Positions 25,259 to 33,539 of a DNA stretch of 64,000 nucleotides are shown here, piece after piece. Position numbers and translations under genes: made by a program. Source of the DNA: Mesorhizobium sp. 1M-11 (GTDB lineage: Bacteria > Pseudomonadota > Alphaproteobacteria > Rhizobiales > Rhizobiaceae). Each line of letters starts with the position of its first letter. The first letter of the stretch is position 1. The stretch lies in NCBI RefSeq assembly GCF_001303895.1, contig NZ_LJSD01000037.1, forward strand, positions 186,001-250,000, written 5' to 3'. The notes under the pieces were generated by a model, which ran no database searches, had not been told where the DNA came from, and was given only the letters and a program-made list of their open reading frames with translations.

Positions 25259-25464
25259 GCATCGGCCCGAAAATCGGAATCGATTTTCGGAAAGCACGAT
25301 GCGCAGCTCAAAAGTGTTAGAGCGTCCTTTGCGCGTCCGAAAGGACGCGCGGCGCTCTAATGCATCGGCCCGAAAATCGGAATCGATTTTCGGAAAGCAC
25401 GATGCGCAGCTCAAAAGTGTTAGAGCGTCCTTTGCGCGTCCGAAAGGACGCGCGGCGCTCTAGA
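25259..25464 (+). repeat. Tandem pair of family B palindromic repeats (period 103)
   Basis: Two directly adjacent copies, 25259-25361 and 25362-25464, identical over about 101 bases. Each contains the hairpin CCGAAAATCGGAATCGATTTTCGG, the block GCACGATGCGCAGCTCAAAA, GTGTTAGAGCG, and a second hairpin GCGTCCGAAAGGACGC. The right copy runs into the end of ribF and contains its stop codon. The near-identity implies a recent duplication. Confidence 0.9.
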
Positions 25465-26443
25465 ACGCGATCTTCGCGTCGAGGGCGGACAGCGGCCTGA
25501 TACCGGCCAAAAGCGCCCTCGCCTCTGCCTCGTCACGCTTCATCTGGACAATGAGCGGATCGAGACCTTCGAACTTCACCTCGCCGCGCAGGTAGGCGAA
25601 AAACGAAACCTCGCAGGTTTCCCCGTAGAGACTGTCCGAGAAATCGAACAGGAAGGTTTCGAGCAGCGGCGCGCCATTGTCGTCTACCGTCGGGCGGCGG
25701 CCGAAACTTGCCACGCCGTCATGGATCGAACCATTCTGCCGGCGGAAACGGACGGCATAAATGCCTTCCTTCAAAGTTGTTTGCGGCGAAAGCTTCATGT
25801 TCGCCGTCGGGAAGCCGAGCGTGCGGCCGAGCTGCTGCCCGCCGATCACCTCGCTTTCGACCGTGAAGCGGTAGCCGAGCAGGCCAGCCGCTTCTTCCGG
25901 ATTGCCTTCTGTGAGCAGCGTGCGGACGCGGCTGGAGGAGATGACCTCGGTGCCCTCGTCACAGAAAGCTTCGACCCGCACGACGCCGAAGCCATGGCGC
26001 TTGCCGGCCTCGGCGAGAAAAGCGGGGCCACCCTGCCGATCCTTGCCGAAATGGAAGTCGAAGCCGGTAACGACACAGGAAATGCCGAGATCGCGTTCCA
26101 GGATGTCAGTGATGAAGGACTCCGCCGAACGTTGCGAGAATTCGTGCGTGAATTCCTGCTCGATCACCGCATCGAAACCGAAATCGGACAGAAGCCTGGC
26201 TTTCACCGGCGGCGGCGTCAGCACGAAGAGCGGTACATCCGGTCGAAAGACGGTCCGCGGATGTGGTTCGAAGGTTAACACCAGCGCTGGCACGCCGCGC
26301 TGACGCGCCTCGTCGAGCGCCCGCTCCAGCACAGCCTGATGGCCACGATGCACGCCGTCAAAATTGCCGATCGCCACCACGCCGCCGCGCAGCTTCGACG
26401 GCAGCACTGTGTCGCCCGGAATGCGCTCGAACGGCTTGTCCAT
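25460..26443 (-). CDS. ribF: Bifunctional riboflavin kinase / FAD synthetase RibF
   Basis: A 327-residue enzyme that makes FMN and then FAD from riboflavin. The N-terminal nucleotidyltransferase domain has VVAIGNFDGVHRGHQAVL near residue 25 and SSSRVRTLLTEGN. The C-terminal kinase domain has GRTLGFPTANM with the metal-binding Thr and Asn, and DGVASFGRRPTV and ETFLFDFS with the catalytic Glu. The stop codon lies in the right copy of the tandem repeat. It follows the HAD phosphatase gene after ten bases and is surely cotranscribed with it. Confidence 0.96.
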   Translation of the reverse strand: MDKPFERIPGDTVLPSKLRGGVVAIGNFDGVHRGHQAVLERALDEARQRGVPALVLTFEPHPRTVFRPDVPLFVLTPPPVKARLLSDFGFDAVIEQEFTHEFSQRSAESFITDILERDLGISCVVTGFDFHFGKDRQGGPAFLAEAGKRHGFGVVRVEAFCDEGTEVISSSRVRTLLTEGNPEEAAGLLGYRFTVESEVIGGQQLGRTLGFPTANMKLSPQTTLKEGIYAVRFRRQNGSIHDGVASFGRRPTVDDNGAPLLETFLFDFSDSLYGETCEVSFFAYLRGEVKFEGLDPLIVQMKRDEAEARALLAGIRPLSALDAKIAF

Positions 26444-26453
26444 ACCGGCTTCC

Positions 26454-27314
26454 TTATTTCAGCCGGGGCATGACGGCAACCGGCCGGTAGCCGTGCTTTT
26501 CGAGGAAGGCTGCGAGCCTTGCCGGGTCGGGCTGCAGCGGATCGCCATAATCCCGGGCATGAATGCCGCCGGAAATGTAGAGCACGTCGAAACCGTTGTC
26601 GGCGCCCCCCTTCACATCCGTCATCATGCCGTCGCCGATGGTGAGTGCGCGGCTGCGGGGGATGTCGCGGCCAAGCACTTCCGCCGCTGCCTTCATCGCC
26701 GCCGCATAAATCGGTGCGTGCGGCTTGCCTGCGATCAGTGTGCGGCCACCAAGCTGCGCGTAGTCGCGGGCAAGCGCGCCGGCGCACCAGATCAATCTTT
26801 CGCCGCGTTCAACGATAATGTCGGGGTTTGCGCAGATGAACGGCAGATTGCGGGCACGCAGCCTGGTGAGCATCTCTGCATAATCTTCAGGCGTCTCGGC
26901 CTCGTCGTCGAACAGGCCGGTACAGACGACGACCTGCGCCTCGAACTCTTCAGAGATTTCCACATCCAGCCCATCATAGATGTTCATGTCGCGGTCGGGG
27001 CCGAGATGGAACACCTTGCGGGGTCCATCCGCGATCAGGTCGCGCGTGACGTCGCCGGAGCTGACAATACGGTCGAAGCTGCCATCCGGCACGCCGATCA
27101 GATGCATCTGCGCAATCACATCGGCGCTGCGGCGCGGCGAATTGGTGATCAGCACGACAGCAATGCCGGCCTTGCGCGCTTCAGCCAATGCAGCGGCGGC
27201 GGCCGGAAAATGCGTCTCGCCATTGTGAACCACACCCCAGACGTCGCACAGAAGCACATCATAACGGCCCGACACGGCGGTCAATGTCTCGATCGTCTCA
27301 AAAAGGTCCGTCAT
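26454..27314 (-). CDS. HAD-superfamily IIA hydrolase (TIGR01459-type)
   Basis: A 286-residue phosphatase of the HAD IIA subclass. Motif I is LLCDVWGVVHNGE near residue 23, motif II LITNSPRRS, motif III in GKPHAPIYAAAMK, and motif IV TIGDGMMTDVKGG. The enzyme is cytoplasmic and probably acts on a small phosphorylated metabolite. Placement just before ribF suggests a link with flavin phosphates, but that is inference. ATG at 27314 starts MTDLFETIETL and is preferred; 21 extra upstream codons do not resemble the family. Confidence 0.9.
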   Translation of the reverse strand: MTDLFETIETLTAVSGRYDVLLCDVWGVVHNGETHFPAAAAALAEARKAGIAVVLITNSPRRSADVIAQMHLIGVPDGSFDRIVSSGDVTRDLIADGPRKVFHLGPDRDMNIYDGLDVEISEEFEAQVVVCTGLFDDEAETPEDYAEMLTRLRARNLPFICANPDIIVERGERLIWCAGALARDYAQLGGRTLIAGKPHAPIYAAAMKAAAEVLGRDIPRSRALTIGDGMMTDVKGGADNGFDVLYISGGIHARDYGDPLQPDPARLAAFLEKHGYRPVAVMPRLK

Positions 27315-27525
27315 GGCATCCCAGGGAAAAGACTGCGGTTGGGTTCTCCGGCCGTTGGCGCTTGAAGTTCCAAACACTGCCAGGACGGCCCCGGATTAGC
27401 CGAAGCCTTCCCGCCTGTCACCAGCTTTTGCCCGAACCGGGCAGTGGCCATAAGGAGGAGCCTGAGCTGGCGCAATCAACCGACGGGACACGCCCTTGCG
27501 GAACACACGGCAAAGGTGCAGTTTC

Positions 27526-27551
27526 CGCCAACGCCACCGGGTTGGCGCTTT
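27526..27551 (+). terminator. Terminator-like hairpin in the lysE leader
   Basis: CGCCAAC-N8-GTTGGCG followed by CTTTTCTC, ending about 17 bases before the GTG start of the LysE exporter gene on the same strand. As no gene precedes it on this strand, it is a candidate attenuator rather than an end-of-gene terminator. Confidence 0.45.
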
Positions 27552-27567
27552 TCTCTGGGGGACAGCC

Positions 27568-28200
27568 GTGCCCGATACAGCCAATCATATCGCTTTTGCG
27601 TTGATCTGCCTCGGCATGGTGCTGACGCCTGGCCCGAATATGATCTACCTGATCTCGCGCTCACTTTCTCAGGGGCCAAAGGCCGGGTTGATCTCGCTCG
27701 GCGGCGTCGCCATTGGCTTCCTGTTCTATGTATTCTCCGCTGCTTTCGGCATCACCGCGCTGCTGCTTGCCGTGCCTTATGCCTACGACGCCTTGCGGCT
27801 GGCCGGTGCTCTCTACCTCCTCTATCTCGCCTGGCAGGCACTGAGGCCCGGCGGACGCTCGCCTTTCCAGGTGCGCGAACTGCCACGCGACCGGCCGCGC
27901 AAGCTGTTCATGATGGGGTTGATGACCAACCTTTTGAACCCGAAGGTCGCAGTGCTCTATCTGTCGCTGCTGCCGCAGTTCATCGACCCGGAAAAAGGCC
28001 AGGTGTTGTCGCAGCTTCTGGTGCTGGGCGTAACTCAGATCACGATCAGCCTATCGGTCAACGCCATCATTGCCATCACAGCCGGCTCGATCGCGGTGTT
28101 CCTGGCTGGGCGTCCGTTATGGATGCTTGTCCAACGCTGGCTGATGGGAACGGTGCTGGCTGCGCTGGCTGTTCGGATGGCGACCGAAAGCCAGCGCTGA
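27568..28200 (+). CDS. LysE-family amino acid exporter
   Basis: A 210-residue inner-membrane exporter of the LysE/RhtB family. It has about six hydrophobic segments, the N-terminal signature ICLGMVLTPGPNMIYLISRSLSQGPKAGL, and FMMGLMTNLLNPKVAVLYLSLLPQF in the middle. The GTG start has GGGGGA five bases upstream and begins directly before the first membrane segment; an upstream frame extension is not membrane-like. Likely exports neutral or basic amino acids; the substrate is not determinable. A terminator-like hairpin lies in its leader. Confidence 0.92.
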   Translation: MPDTANHIAFALICLGMVLTPGPNMIYLISRSLSQGPKAGLISLGGVAIGFLFYVFSAAFGITALLLAVPYAYDALRLAGALYLLYLAWQALRPGGRSPFQVRELPRDRPRKLFMMGLMTNLLNPKVAVLYLSLLPQFIDPEKGQVLSQLLVLGVTQITISLSVNAIIAITAGSIAVFLAGRPLWMLVQRWLMGTVLAALAVRMATESQR

Positions 28201-28223
28201 TTTTTCCAACTCGAATCCGTTAG

Positions 28224-29042
28224 CTACATGGGCCGCCGGTCGGCTCTGGGCTCCGGCTCCACCACCTTGCGGTAGAGGTGCCAGGTGGCATGGCCAAGGA
28301 TCGGCATGACGATGGCAAGGCCGGCAAAGAGCGGGATCGAGCCGATCACCAGAAGCACGGCCACGATCAGGCCCCATGCCAGCATCGGCACCGGGTTCAT
28401 GACAACCGCGCGCACCGAGGTATCGATGGCCGAGACCACGCCGACATCGCGGTCGAGCAGCAGCGGGAAAGCAATGACCGTCGTGGCCAGCACCACCAGC
28501 GCGAAAAGGAAGCCGATGGCATTGCCCCATAGGATCAACCCCAAACCCTGCCCGGTGGTCAGCACGTCCCGCACGAAGGTTCCCATCGAGGCCGGCGGCT
28601 GCTCGCCGAAATAAGCCGTGTAGATGGATTGCGCGGTGAACAGCCAGAGCAGGAAGACCGCCATCAGCATGATGCCGATGACCGCGATCGACGGCAGTGC
28701 CGGTGAATAGCGCACATCCAGAGCGCGCTTCCAGGAGGTATCCATGCCGCGTTCAAGCCGCCGCGACATCTCATAAAGGCCGATCGCCGCGAACGGGCCG
28801 ACCAGCGCAAAGCCGGTCATCAGCGGATAGACGAGCTGGATGGCGTTCGAGCCGGACGACCATTGCGTCAGGATCAGGCCGACGATCGGATAGATCAGGC
28901 CGAGAAAGACATAATGCGACGGCTTGGCCCAGAAATCCTCGGCGCCGCGCTTCAATGCATCGAAAAGATCCGAGATGGTGATACGACGCACTGTCGGCAT
29001 TTCGAGCCCGTGCGCGCCAGCCATGACGTGAAAACCGGCCAT
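28224..29042 (-). CDS. DUF2189 integral membrane protein
   Basis: A 272-residue membrane protein with about six hydrophobic segments, matching DUF2189. Conserved features are PTVRRITISDLFDALKRGAEDF, then HYVFLGLIYPIVGLIL, MTGFALVGPFAAIGLYEMSRRLE and VISAIDTSVRAV-like blocks, ending ILGHATWHLYRKVVEPE. The start is the ATG preceded by a very strong GGGAGGAAGG; two earlier in-frame starts lack one. Function unknown. It converges on lysE and is divergent from the CAP-domain gene. Confidence 0.85.
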   Translation of the reverse strand: MAGFHVMAGAHGLEMPTVRRITISDLFDALKRGAEDFWAKPSHYVFLGLIYPIVGLILTQWSSGSNAIQLVYPLMTGFALVGPFAAIGLYEMSRRLERGMDTSWKRALDVRYSPALPSIAVIGIMLMAVFLLWLFTAQSIYTAYFGEQPPASMGTFVRDVLTTGQGLGLILWGNAIGFLFALVVLATTVIAFPLLLDRDVGVVSAIDTSVRAVVMNPVPMLAWGLIVAVLLVIGSIPLFAGLAIVMPILGHATWHLYRKVVEPEPRADRRPM

Positions 29043-29238
29043 TACCTTCCTCCCGTGGGGTTGGAGGGCGGTCATCGCCTGGTCAAGAAGACCCAGATGG
29101 CCACCCGTGGCTGCCACTCAATGAACGTTTGGAGACTAGCAGTTTTCTGCCAAATTGTCGCACCCCCGCCATCACAGATTGTTGAGCCACAACACACTCT
29201 GCCCGCTAAAAGCCATGATCACTCTTATGGGAAGCTGA

Positions 29239-29760
29239 ATGCCGTCCTTATCCGACCTTTCGCCGTCCGTTACTTCCGCTCCCCAGCTCCACCGCCGTGC
29301 CTTCTTCGCGCTCGCCGGTGGCGGGGTGCTCGTTGCGCTCGCAGGCTGCGGCACTATGCGGACAACCGGTGAAGGCGGTGGCGCATCATCGGCTGCTTCC
29401 GGACTGGTTGGGAAGATCCGCTCCAGCGCAGGCTTGTCGGCCATGACGGCGGACTCGCAGCTGGAACGCGCAGCCCTTCAGCAAGCGCGCTACATGGCTG
29501 GCGCCGGGCGCATGGAACATACAACCGGCTGGGGCAAGGATTTCTCCTCGCGCGTGTCCGACAACGGCATCGAAGGGGCGGCCGCTGAGAACATCGCGCA
29601 AGGCCGCATGGATCTCACCCGCCTGTTCGACATGTGGATGAATTCGCCGCCGCACCGCCGCAACATGCTCGATCCGCGATTCACACGCTTCGGCCTTGCC
29701 TACGTCACGGACGGCAAGCGGCCGGATTGGCGCTATTGGGCGCTGGTGATGGGGAAATGA
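29239..29760 (+). CDS. CAP-domain (SCP/PR1-like) lipoprotein
   Basis: A 173-residue secreted protein. An N-terminal RRAFFALAGGGVLVALAGC suggests a lipoprotein, with lipobox LAGC and a twin-arginine-like RR before the hydrophobic core. The CAP/SCP domain runs from about residue 55 with LERAALQQARYMAGAGRMEHT, AAENIAQG, FDMWMNSPPHRRNMLDPRFTRFG. The CAP cavity His residues (MEHT and PPHRRN) and Glu (AENIA) are present. Role unknown; bacterial CAP proteins are often envelope-associated. Confidence 0.87.
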   Translation: MPSLSDLSPSVTSAPQLHRRAFFALAGGGVLVALAGCGTMRTTGEGGGASSAASGLVGKIRSSAGLSAMTADSQLERAALQQARYMAGAGRMEHTTGWGKDFSSRVSDNGIEGAAAENIAQGRMDLTRLFDMWMNSPPHRRNMLDPRFTRFGLAYVTDGKRPDWRYWALVMGK

Positions 29761-29777
29761 CGAGCGAATGGTGATTA

Positions 29778-29836
29778 GAGAGTAGCGAATAGTGGTTAGA
29801 GCGCAAAACTCGCCCCACTCACTATTCGCTACTCTC
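29778..29836. terminator. Long inverted repeat between convergent genes, possible bidirectional terminator
   Basis: Perfect 17-base arms (GAGAGTAGCGAATAGTG and its complement) enclose a 25-base loop. It lies exactly between the stop of the CAP gene and the stop of the EmrB-like gene, so it would fold in both transcripts. The left arm is also part of an imperfect direct repeat, AGCGAATgGTGaTTAGAG / AGCGAATaGTGgTTAGAG, spaced 21 bases. There is no strong T-run, so termination is tentative. Confidence 0.5.
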
Positions 29837-29847
29837 CATCTCGCTAC

Positions 29848-31380
29848 TCACTCCATATGCACCGCCGGCGCGCCGCCCGCCGGCGCCTGCTTCGGCGATC
29901 TCAGCAGCAGAAGCAGCGGGATGGCGCATGCCGTGACGATCGCCATCAGCTTGAAGTCGGAGACGTAGGAGATCATCTGCGCCTGGATGTTGACGAGGCC
30001 GTCGACCTGAGAGAGCGCGGTACGGTCGCCCAGCGCGGCCGAAGGATTGGCGAGCCACAGGTTCGGGTTGAACGGATTGATGAACGCCGACAGTTCGATG
30101 TGGTTGATCTGCGTATTCTGCGTCAGTACCGCCGTGAAAGCCGAGATGCCGATCGACGAACCGATGTTGCGCACCAGCGTGAACAGCGATGTCGCGTCCG
30201 GCAGGTTGCCCGGATTGAGCGTCGAAAACGCCATGGTGGAGATCGGTACGAACACCAGACCGAGCCCCAGGCCCTGAACGATGCCAGACGTCACGATCGG
30301 CCAGGCGTCCATCTGCGGCGTGAAGGCGGACATCATGTAGAATGAATAGGCGGTGAGCAGCATGCCGACAAAGATCAGCTTCTTTGGGTCGATCATCTTC
30401 ATCAGCCGGCCGACCGCCAGCATCGAGATCATCGTGCCGACCCCGCGTGGCGCCATGACCATGCCCGTAGTCACCGTCGGATAACCGAAGATGGCCGACA
30501 GCATCGGCGGCAGCAGTGCCATGCCGGCAAGCAGGATCACGCCGATGATGAAGATGAACACCAGCGAAGCCGCGAAATTGCGGTCGAGGAAGATCTTGGC
30601 GTCGATGAATGGCCGCTCTGCGGTGACTGTATGGACGATGAACACCCAGAACCCGATCAACGCGAGGCCCGTCTCGATCCAGATTTCGGTCGAAGAGAAC
30701 CAGTCGGCGTCGGGGCCGCGATCAAGCATCAGTTGCAGCGCGCCAACGCCGAGCGACAGCATAGCGAAGCCGAAGAAATCGAAACCGCGCAGGCGCTTCG
30801 GAATGCTGGGCAGGAAGGCAGCCATGCCGAGGAAGGCTACGATGCCGACCGGAAGGTTGATCAGGAACACCCAGCGCCAGTTATAACTGTCGGTCAGCCA
30901 GCCACCCAAAGTCGGCCCAACCACTGGGCCCACCATGATGCCGGCGCCCCAGATCGCCATCGCCTGCCCGCGCCGTTCCTTGGGATTGATATCCATCAGG
31001 AAGAGCTGCGACAGTGGCACGATGGACGCGCCGAATACGCCTTGCATGAGGCGGAACAGCACCATCGTCTCCAGGCTCCAGGCGAGTCCGCACAAAAGCG
31101 AAAAGGCGACAAAGCCGACGACCGAGCCAAGGAAGAGCTCCTTGCGTCCGAACTTGTCCGATAGCCAGCCGGTCATCGGCGTGACGATGGCCGCGGCGAC
31201 GATATAGGAGGTCAGTACCCAGTTGATGGTATCGGGCGAAGCGCCGAGATCGCCCGACATGGAAGGCAGCGCGACATTGGCGATTGTGGTGTCGAGCACC
31301 TGCATCACCGTCGCGGCCATGATGGCAACGGTGGCCAGCCCGCGGTTCGGGACTTCGCGAAAGCTTTGATCTGCGCTCAT
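29848..31380 (-). CDS. DHA2-family multidrug MFS transporter (EmrB-like)
   Basis: A 510-residue inner-membrane proton-driven exporter with 14 predicted helices. Family motif C region LDTTIANVALPSMSGDLGASPDTINW opens the protein, followed by GWLSDKFGRKELFL (motif A) and RLMQGVFGASIVPLSQ. It pairs with the EmrA-like adaptor encoded upstream in the same direction to form a tripartite pump with a TolC-type channel. The ATG at 31380 is preferred; the TTG five codons earlier lacks a better ribosome site. Third gene of the marR-emrA-emrB operon, after a 271-base gap with a hairpin. Confidence 0.93.
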   Translation of the reverse strand: MSADQSFREVPNRGLATVAIMAATVMQVLDTTIANVALPSMSGDLGASPDTINWVLTSYIVAAAIVTPMTGWLSDKFGRKELFLGSVVGFVAFSLLCGLAWSLETMVLFRLMQGVFGASIVPLSQLFLMDINPKERRGQAMAIWGAGIMVGPVVGPTLGGWLTDSYNWRWVFLINLPVGIVAFLGMAAFLPSIPKRLRGFDFFGFAMLSLGVGALQLMLDRGPDADWFSSTEIWIETGLALIGFWVFIVHTVTAERPFIDAKIFLDRNFAASLVFIFIIGVILLAGMALLPPMLSAIFGYPTVTTGMVMAPRGVGTMISMLAVGRLMKMIDPKKLIFVGMLLTAYSFYMMSAFTPQMDAWPIVTSGIVQGLGLGLVFVPISTMAFSTLNPGNLPDATSLFTLVRNIGSSIGISAFTAVLTQNTQINHIELSAFINPFNPNLWLANPSAALGDRTALSQVDGLVNIQAQMISYVSDFKLMAIVTACAIPLLLLLRSPKQAPAGGAPAVHME

Positions 31381-31422
31381 GGCAATATCGTCCAATACGG
31401 AATGATCGGCCGTCTTGTTGGC

Positions 31423-31515
31423 TTTCCGGGCGGCAGGCGACCCAATTCGGGAAGATACCAGCCGTTTGGGGGTTCAACGGTCGGCGCCCACATCTCGGCG
31501 CCTGCCGCCCGGAAA
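31423..31515. repeat. 17-base inverted repeat between emrA-like and emrB-like genes
   Basis: TTTCCGGGCGGCAGGCG at 31423-31439 and its exact complement at 31499-31515 enclose a 59-base loop that contains a smaller CCGTT/AACGG hairpin. It lies in the 271-base gap inside the efflux operon. It could be an attenuator, an mRNA stabiliser, or a small inverted-repeat element; no second copy was seen. Confidence 0.65.
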
Positions 31516-31651
31516 CTCTTTGCGGGTCGTGAAGGGAGGTGGTTCGGCTGAACGGCGCGTTTGCACCGTCTCAACCGACATCACCCGCCAGGCGAGCCCG
31601 CCGGCAACTGATCTGCTTCGTCAAATCGCACTCCGGCTCAACGGAGCCGGC

Positions 31652-32833
31652 TTATTTGGCCTCGCCCGCAAAGGCGTTGCCGAACAGGCCGCCGAAACCT
31701 CGCGAAACGCCGGTGTCCACGGTGACGGAAGCGCTCATGCCGGCGCGCAGAGCCAAGTCGGCATCCGCATTGTCGAGCTGCAGCCGCACCGGAATGCGCT
31801 GTGTGACCTTGACCCAGTTGCCGGTGGCGTTCTGGGCCGGCAGCAATGAGAACTGCGCACCCGTGCCGGCACCGATTGCCTCGACAGTCGCCTCGAAGGT
31901 CTTGTCCGGATAGGTATCGAGCACGACCTCGGCCTTCTGGCCCGGTTTCATGCGCGTCAGCTGCGTTTCCTTGAAGTTGGCATCGATCCATGTGTCGCCG
32001 GTCTCGACCAGCGCGAACAGCGGCGTGCCGACGCTGACATACTGGCCGACACGGAAGGACGCGGCCTTATAGGCGACACCATCGTCGGGCGCTCTCACGG
32101 TCGCCTGAGAAAGATCGAACGCGGCTTTGTCGCGCGCGGCAAGCGCCGCCAACACGGTTGGATGCTGGTCGGTGACGATGTCGGGATTGCCATCAAGAGC
32201 AGCCTTGGCGCTATCGATGCCCTGCACGGCGACGGAGAGGTCCTGCTTGGCCTTGTCGAGGTCATTGCGGGTCTGATCGAGCGTGGATTGCGGGTTGATG
32301 CCCTTCTTCACCAGGTCAACGGCACGGTCATACTGCGACTGCGCATAGGTGACTTCGCTCGAAGCCGACAGTTCCTTGGCCTGGGCCTGCCTGTAGGCGG
32401 AGCGCAACTGCTCGACACCAAGCCGCGCATTGGCGACGGCGGCATCGGCCTGCGCCAGAGCGATCTTGTAAGGCTCGGGATCCACGGCGAACAGGACGTC
32501 CCCCTTCTTCACCGGCTTGTTGTCGGCAACGTTCACTTCGACGATGCGGCCGGGAACATTGGCCGCGATCGAAAGTGTCGCCTGCTGCAGATTGGCGTTT
32601 TCGGTCTCTTCGTAACGGCCGCCGGTCACATAATAATAGCCGCCGGCAGCTACGAGGATGAGCGGCACAGAAACCATCAGGATAAAGCGCAAGCCGCGCG
32701 ACTTTTTCTTCTGCGGAACCGCCAGCGTCTCTACGGGAGGCGGCGTTGCAACGGCCGGTTGGGTAGCTGGCGTCGGCTGCTCCATCTCGAGCTTGGCGGC
32801 GTCTTTCTCATCGATCTTGGACACAGCGTTCAT
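31652..32833 (-). CDS. HlyD-family membrane fusion protein (EmrA-like)
   Basis: A 393-residue periplasmic adaptor. A cytoplasmic Pro-rich N-terminus leads into one transmembrane helix (RFILMVSVPLILVAAGGYYYV, about residues 49-69). After it come the lipoyl half NLQQATLSIAANVPGRIVEV, a coiled-coil hairpin from about residue 125 to 245, and the beta-barrel region with TWIDANFKETQLTRMKPGQ. It links the EmrB-like pump to an outer-membrane channel. Its ATG overlaps the marR stop by four bases. Confidence 0.94.
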   Translation of the reverse strand: MNAVSKIDEKDAAKLEMEQPTPATQPAVATPPPVETLAVPQKKKSRGLRFILMVSVPLILVAAGGYYYVTGGRYEETENANLQQATLSIAANVPGRIVEVNVADNKPVKKGDVLFAVDPEPYKIALAQADAAVANARLGVEQLRSAYRQAQAKELSASSEVTYAQSQYDRAVDLVKKGINPQSTLDQTRNDLDKAKQDLSVAVQGIDSAKAALDGNPDIVTDQHPTVLAALAARDKAAFDLSQATVRAPDDGVAYKAASFRVGQYVSVGTPLFALVETGDTWIDANFKETQLTRMKPGQKAEVVLDTYPDKTFEATVEAIGAGTGAQFSLLPAQNATGNWVKVTQRIPVRLQLDNADADLALRAGMSASVTVDTGVSRGFGGLFGNAFAGEAK

Positions 32834-33324
32834 TGGTGTGCACTTTCTAAGGTCTTGGCGTCGGTGCCGTCTTCAACGCCCTGGGAGGACGTTATGTTGC
32901 TGTTCAAGTTCTCGATGACCCTCTCGAGCCCCTGCATGATTATCTTCTGGTCGGCCTTCGATATGCCGGCGAACGCCTCTTCGGTAACCTCGCCGACAAA
33001 GCTCTTCACATAGACGAAGGCTTCCCGCCCCAGATCGGTCAGAAAGATCGCGCGCACGCGGCGATCGTTGACGTCGGTCCGGCGTTCGACCCAGCCGCCC
33101 TGCTCCATGCGATCGAGCATGCGAGAAACACTGATCGGCTCGATTTCCAGAAACTCGGCGATACGGGCCTGGGTTGTGCCTTCTTCCTTCGCGACCCAGA
33201 ACAGCAGCCGCCACTGAGCGGCAGAAAGGTGCGTATCGATCGCCATCTGCTCCAGCCGCTTGCGCAACAGCCGGCCCACCGTGTGGACCAGGAAGCCAAG
33301 TGTATGTTCCGTGTTCGAAGTCAT
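32830..33324 (-). CDS. MarR-family transcriptional regulator of the efflux operon
   Basis: A 164-residue winged-helix dimer. The HTH segment is TTQARIAEFLEIEPISVSRMLDRMEQ and the wing WVERRTDVNDRRVRAIFLTDLG, both typical of MarR. It is first in the operon and overlaps the emrA-like gene, so it very likely represses the pump until a ligand binds. A short palindromic sequence (GAGCATGC within TAATGAGCATGCTTACTA) lies 15-35 bases upstream of its start and is a plausible operator. Confidence 0.93.
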   Translation of the reverse strand: MTSNTEHTLGFLVHTVGRLLRKRLEQMAIDTHLSAAQWRLLFWVAKEEGTTQARIAEFLEIEPISVSRMLDRMEQGGWVERRTDVNDRRVRAIFLTDLGREAFVYVKSFVGEVTEEAFAGISKADQKIIMQGLERVIENLNSNITSSQGVEDGTDAKTLESAHQ

Positions 33325-33334
33325 GAGCGCGATA

Positions 33335-33360
33335 TATAATGAGCATGCTTACTATTCAAG
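33335..33360. promoter_or_regulatory. Candidate MarR operator/promoter
   Basis: TATATAATGAGCATGCTTAC is AT-rich in a GC-rich background and contains the palindromic core GCATGC. It lies just upstream of the marR start in the marR-emrAB promoter. A -10-like element is plausible on the minus strand. The assignment rests on position only. Confidence 0.35.
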
Positions 33361-33455
33361 CGGATCACCAAAGACGTGATCGGGCAAATTTGCATGACAG
33401 CCATGCGCAGGCACGCGAGCATCCTGACAGGGACGCATGCGCGCGAGGGCATGAC

Positions 33456-33482
33456 AAAGGGCCGAACCTGACGGTTCGACCC
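33456..33482 (-). terminator. Hairpin terminator after the OsmC gene
   Basis: On the minus strand GGG-T-CGAACC, a 4-base loop, then GGTTCG-G-CCC followed by TTTGTC: nine pairs with one mismatch. It lies 58 bases past the OsmC stop codon, before the marR promoter. Confidence 0.6.
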
Positions 33483-33539
33483 TGACAAAGTTTCAAACTG
33501 GACTAAGGCCGGGTGGTTCGCTGGCTGAGTTTAGGCGCT

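Noticed and set aside
25259..25464. The tandem repeat as a short CRISPR-like array
   Set aside because: The units are 103 bases, directly adjacent with no spacers, and have internal hairpins shared with a dispersed repeat family.
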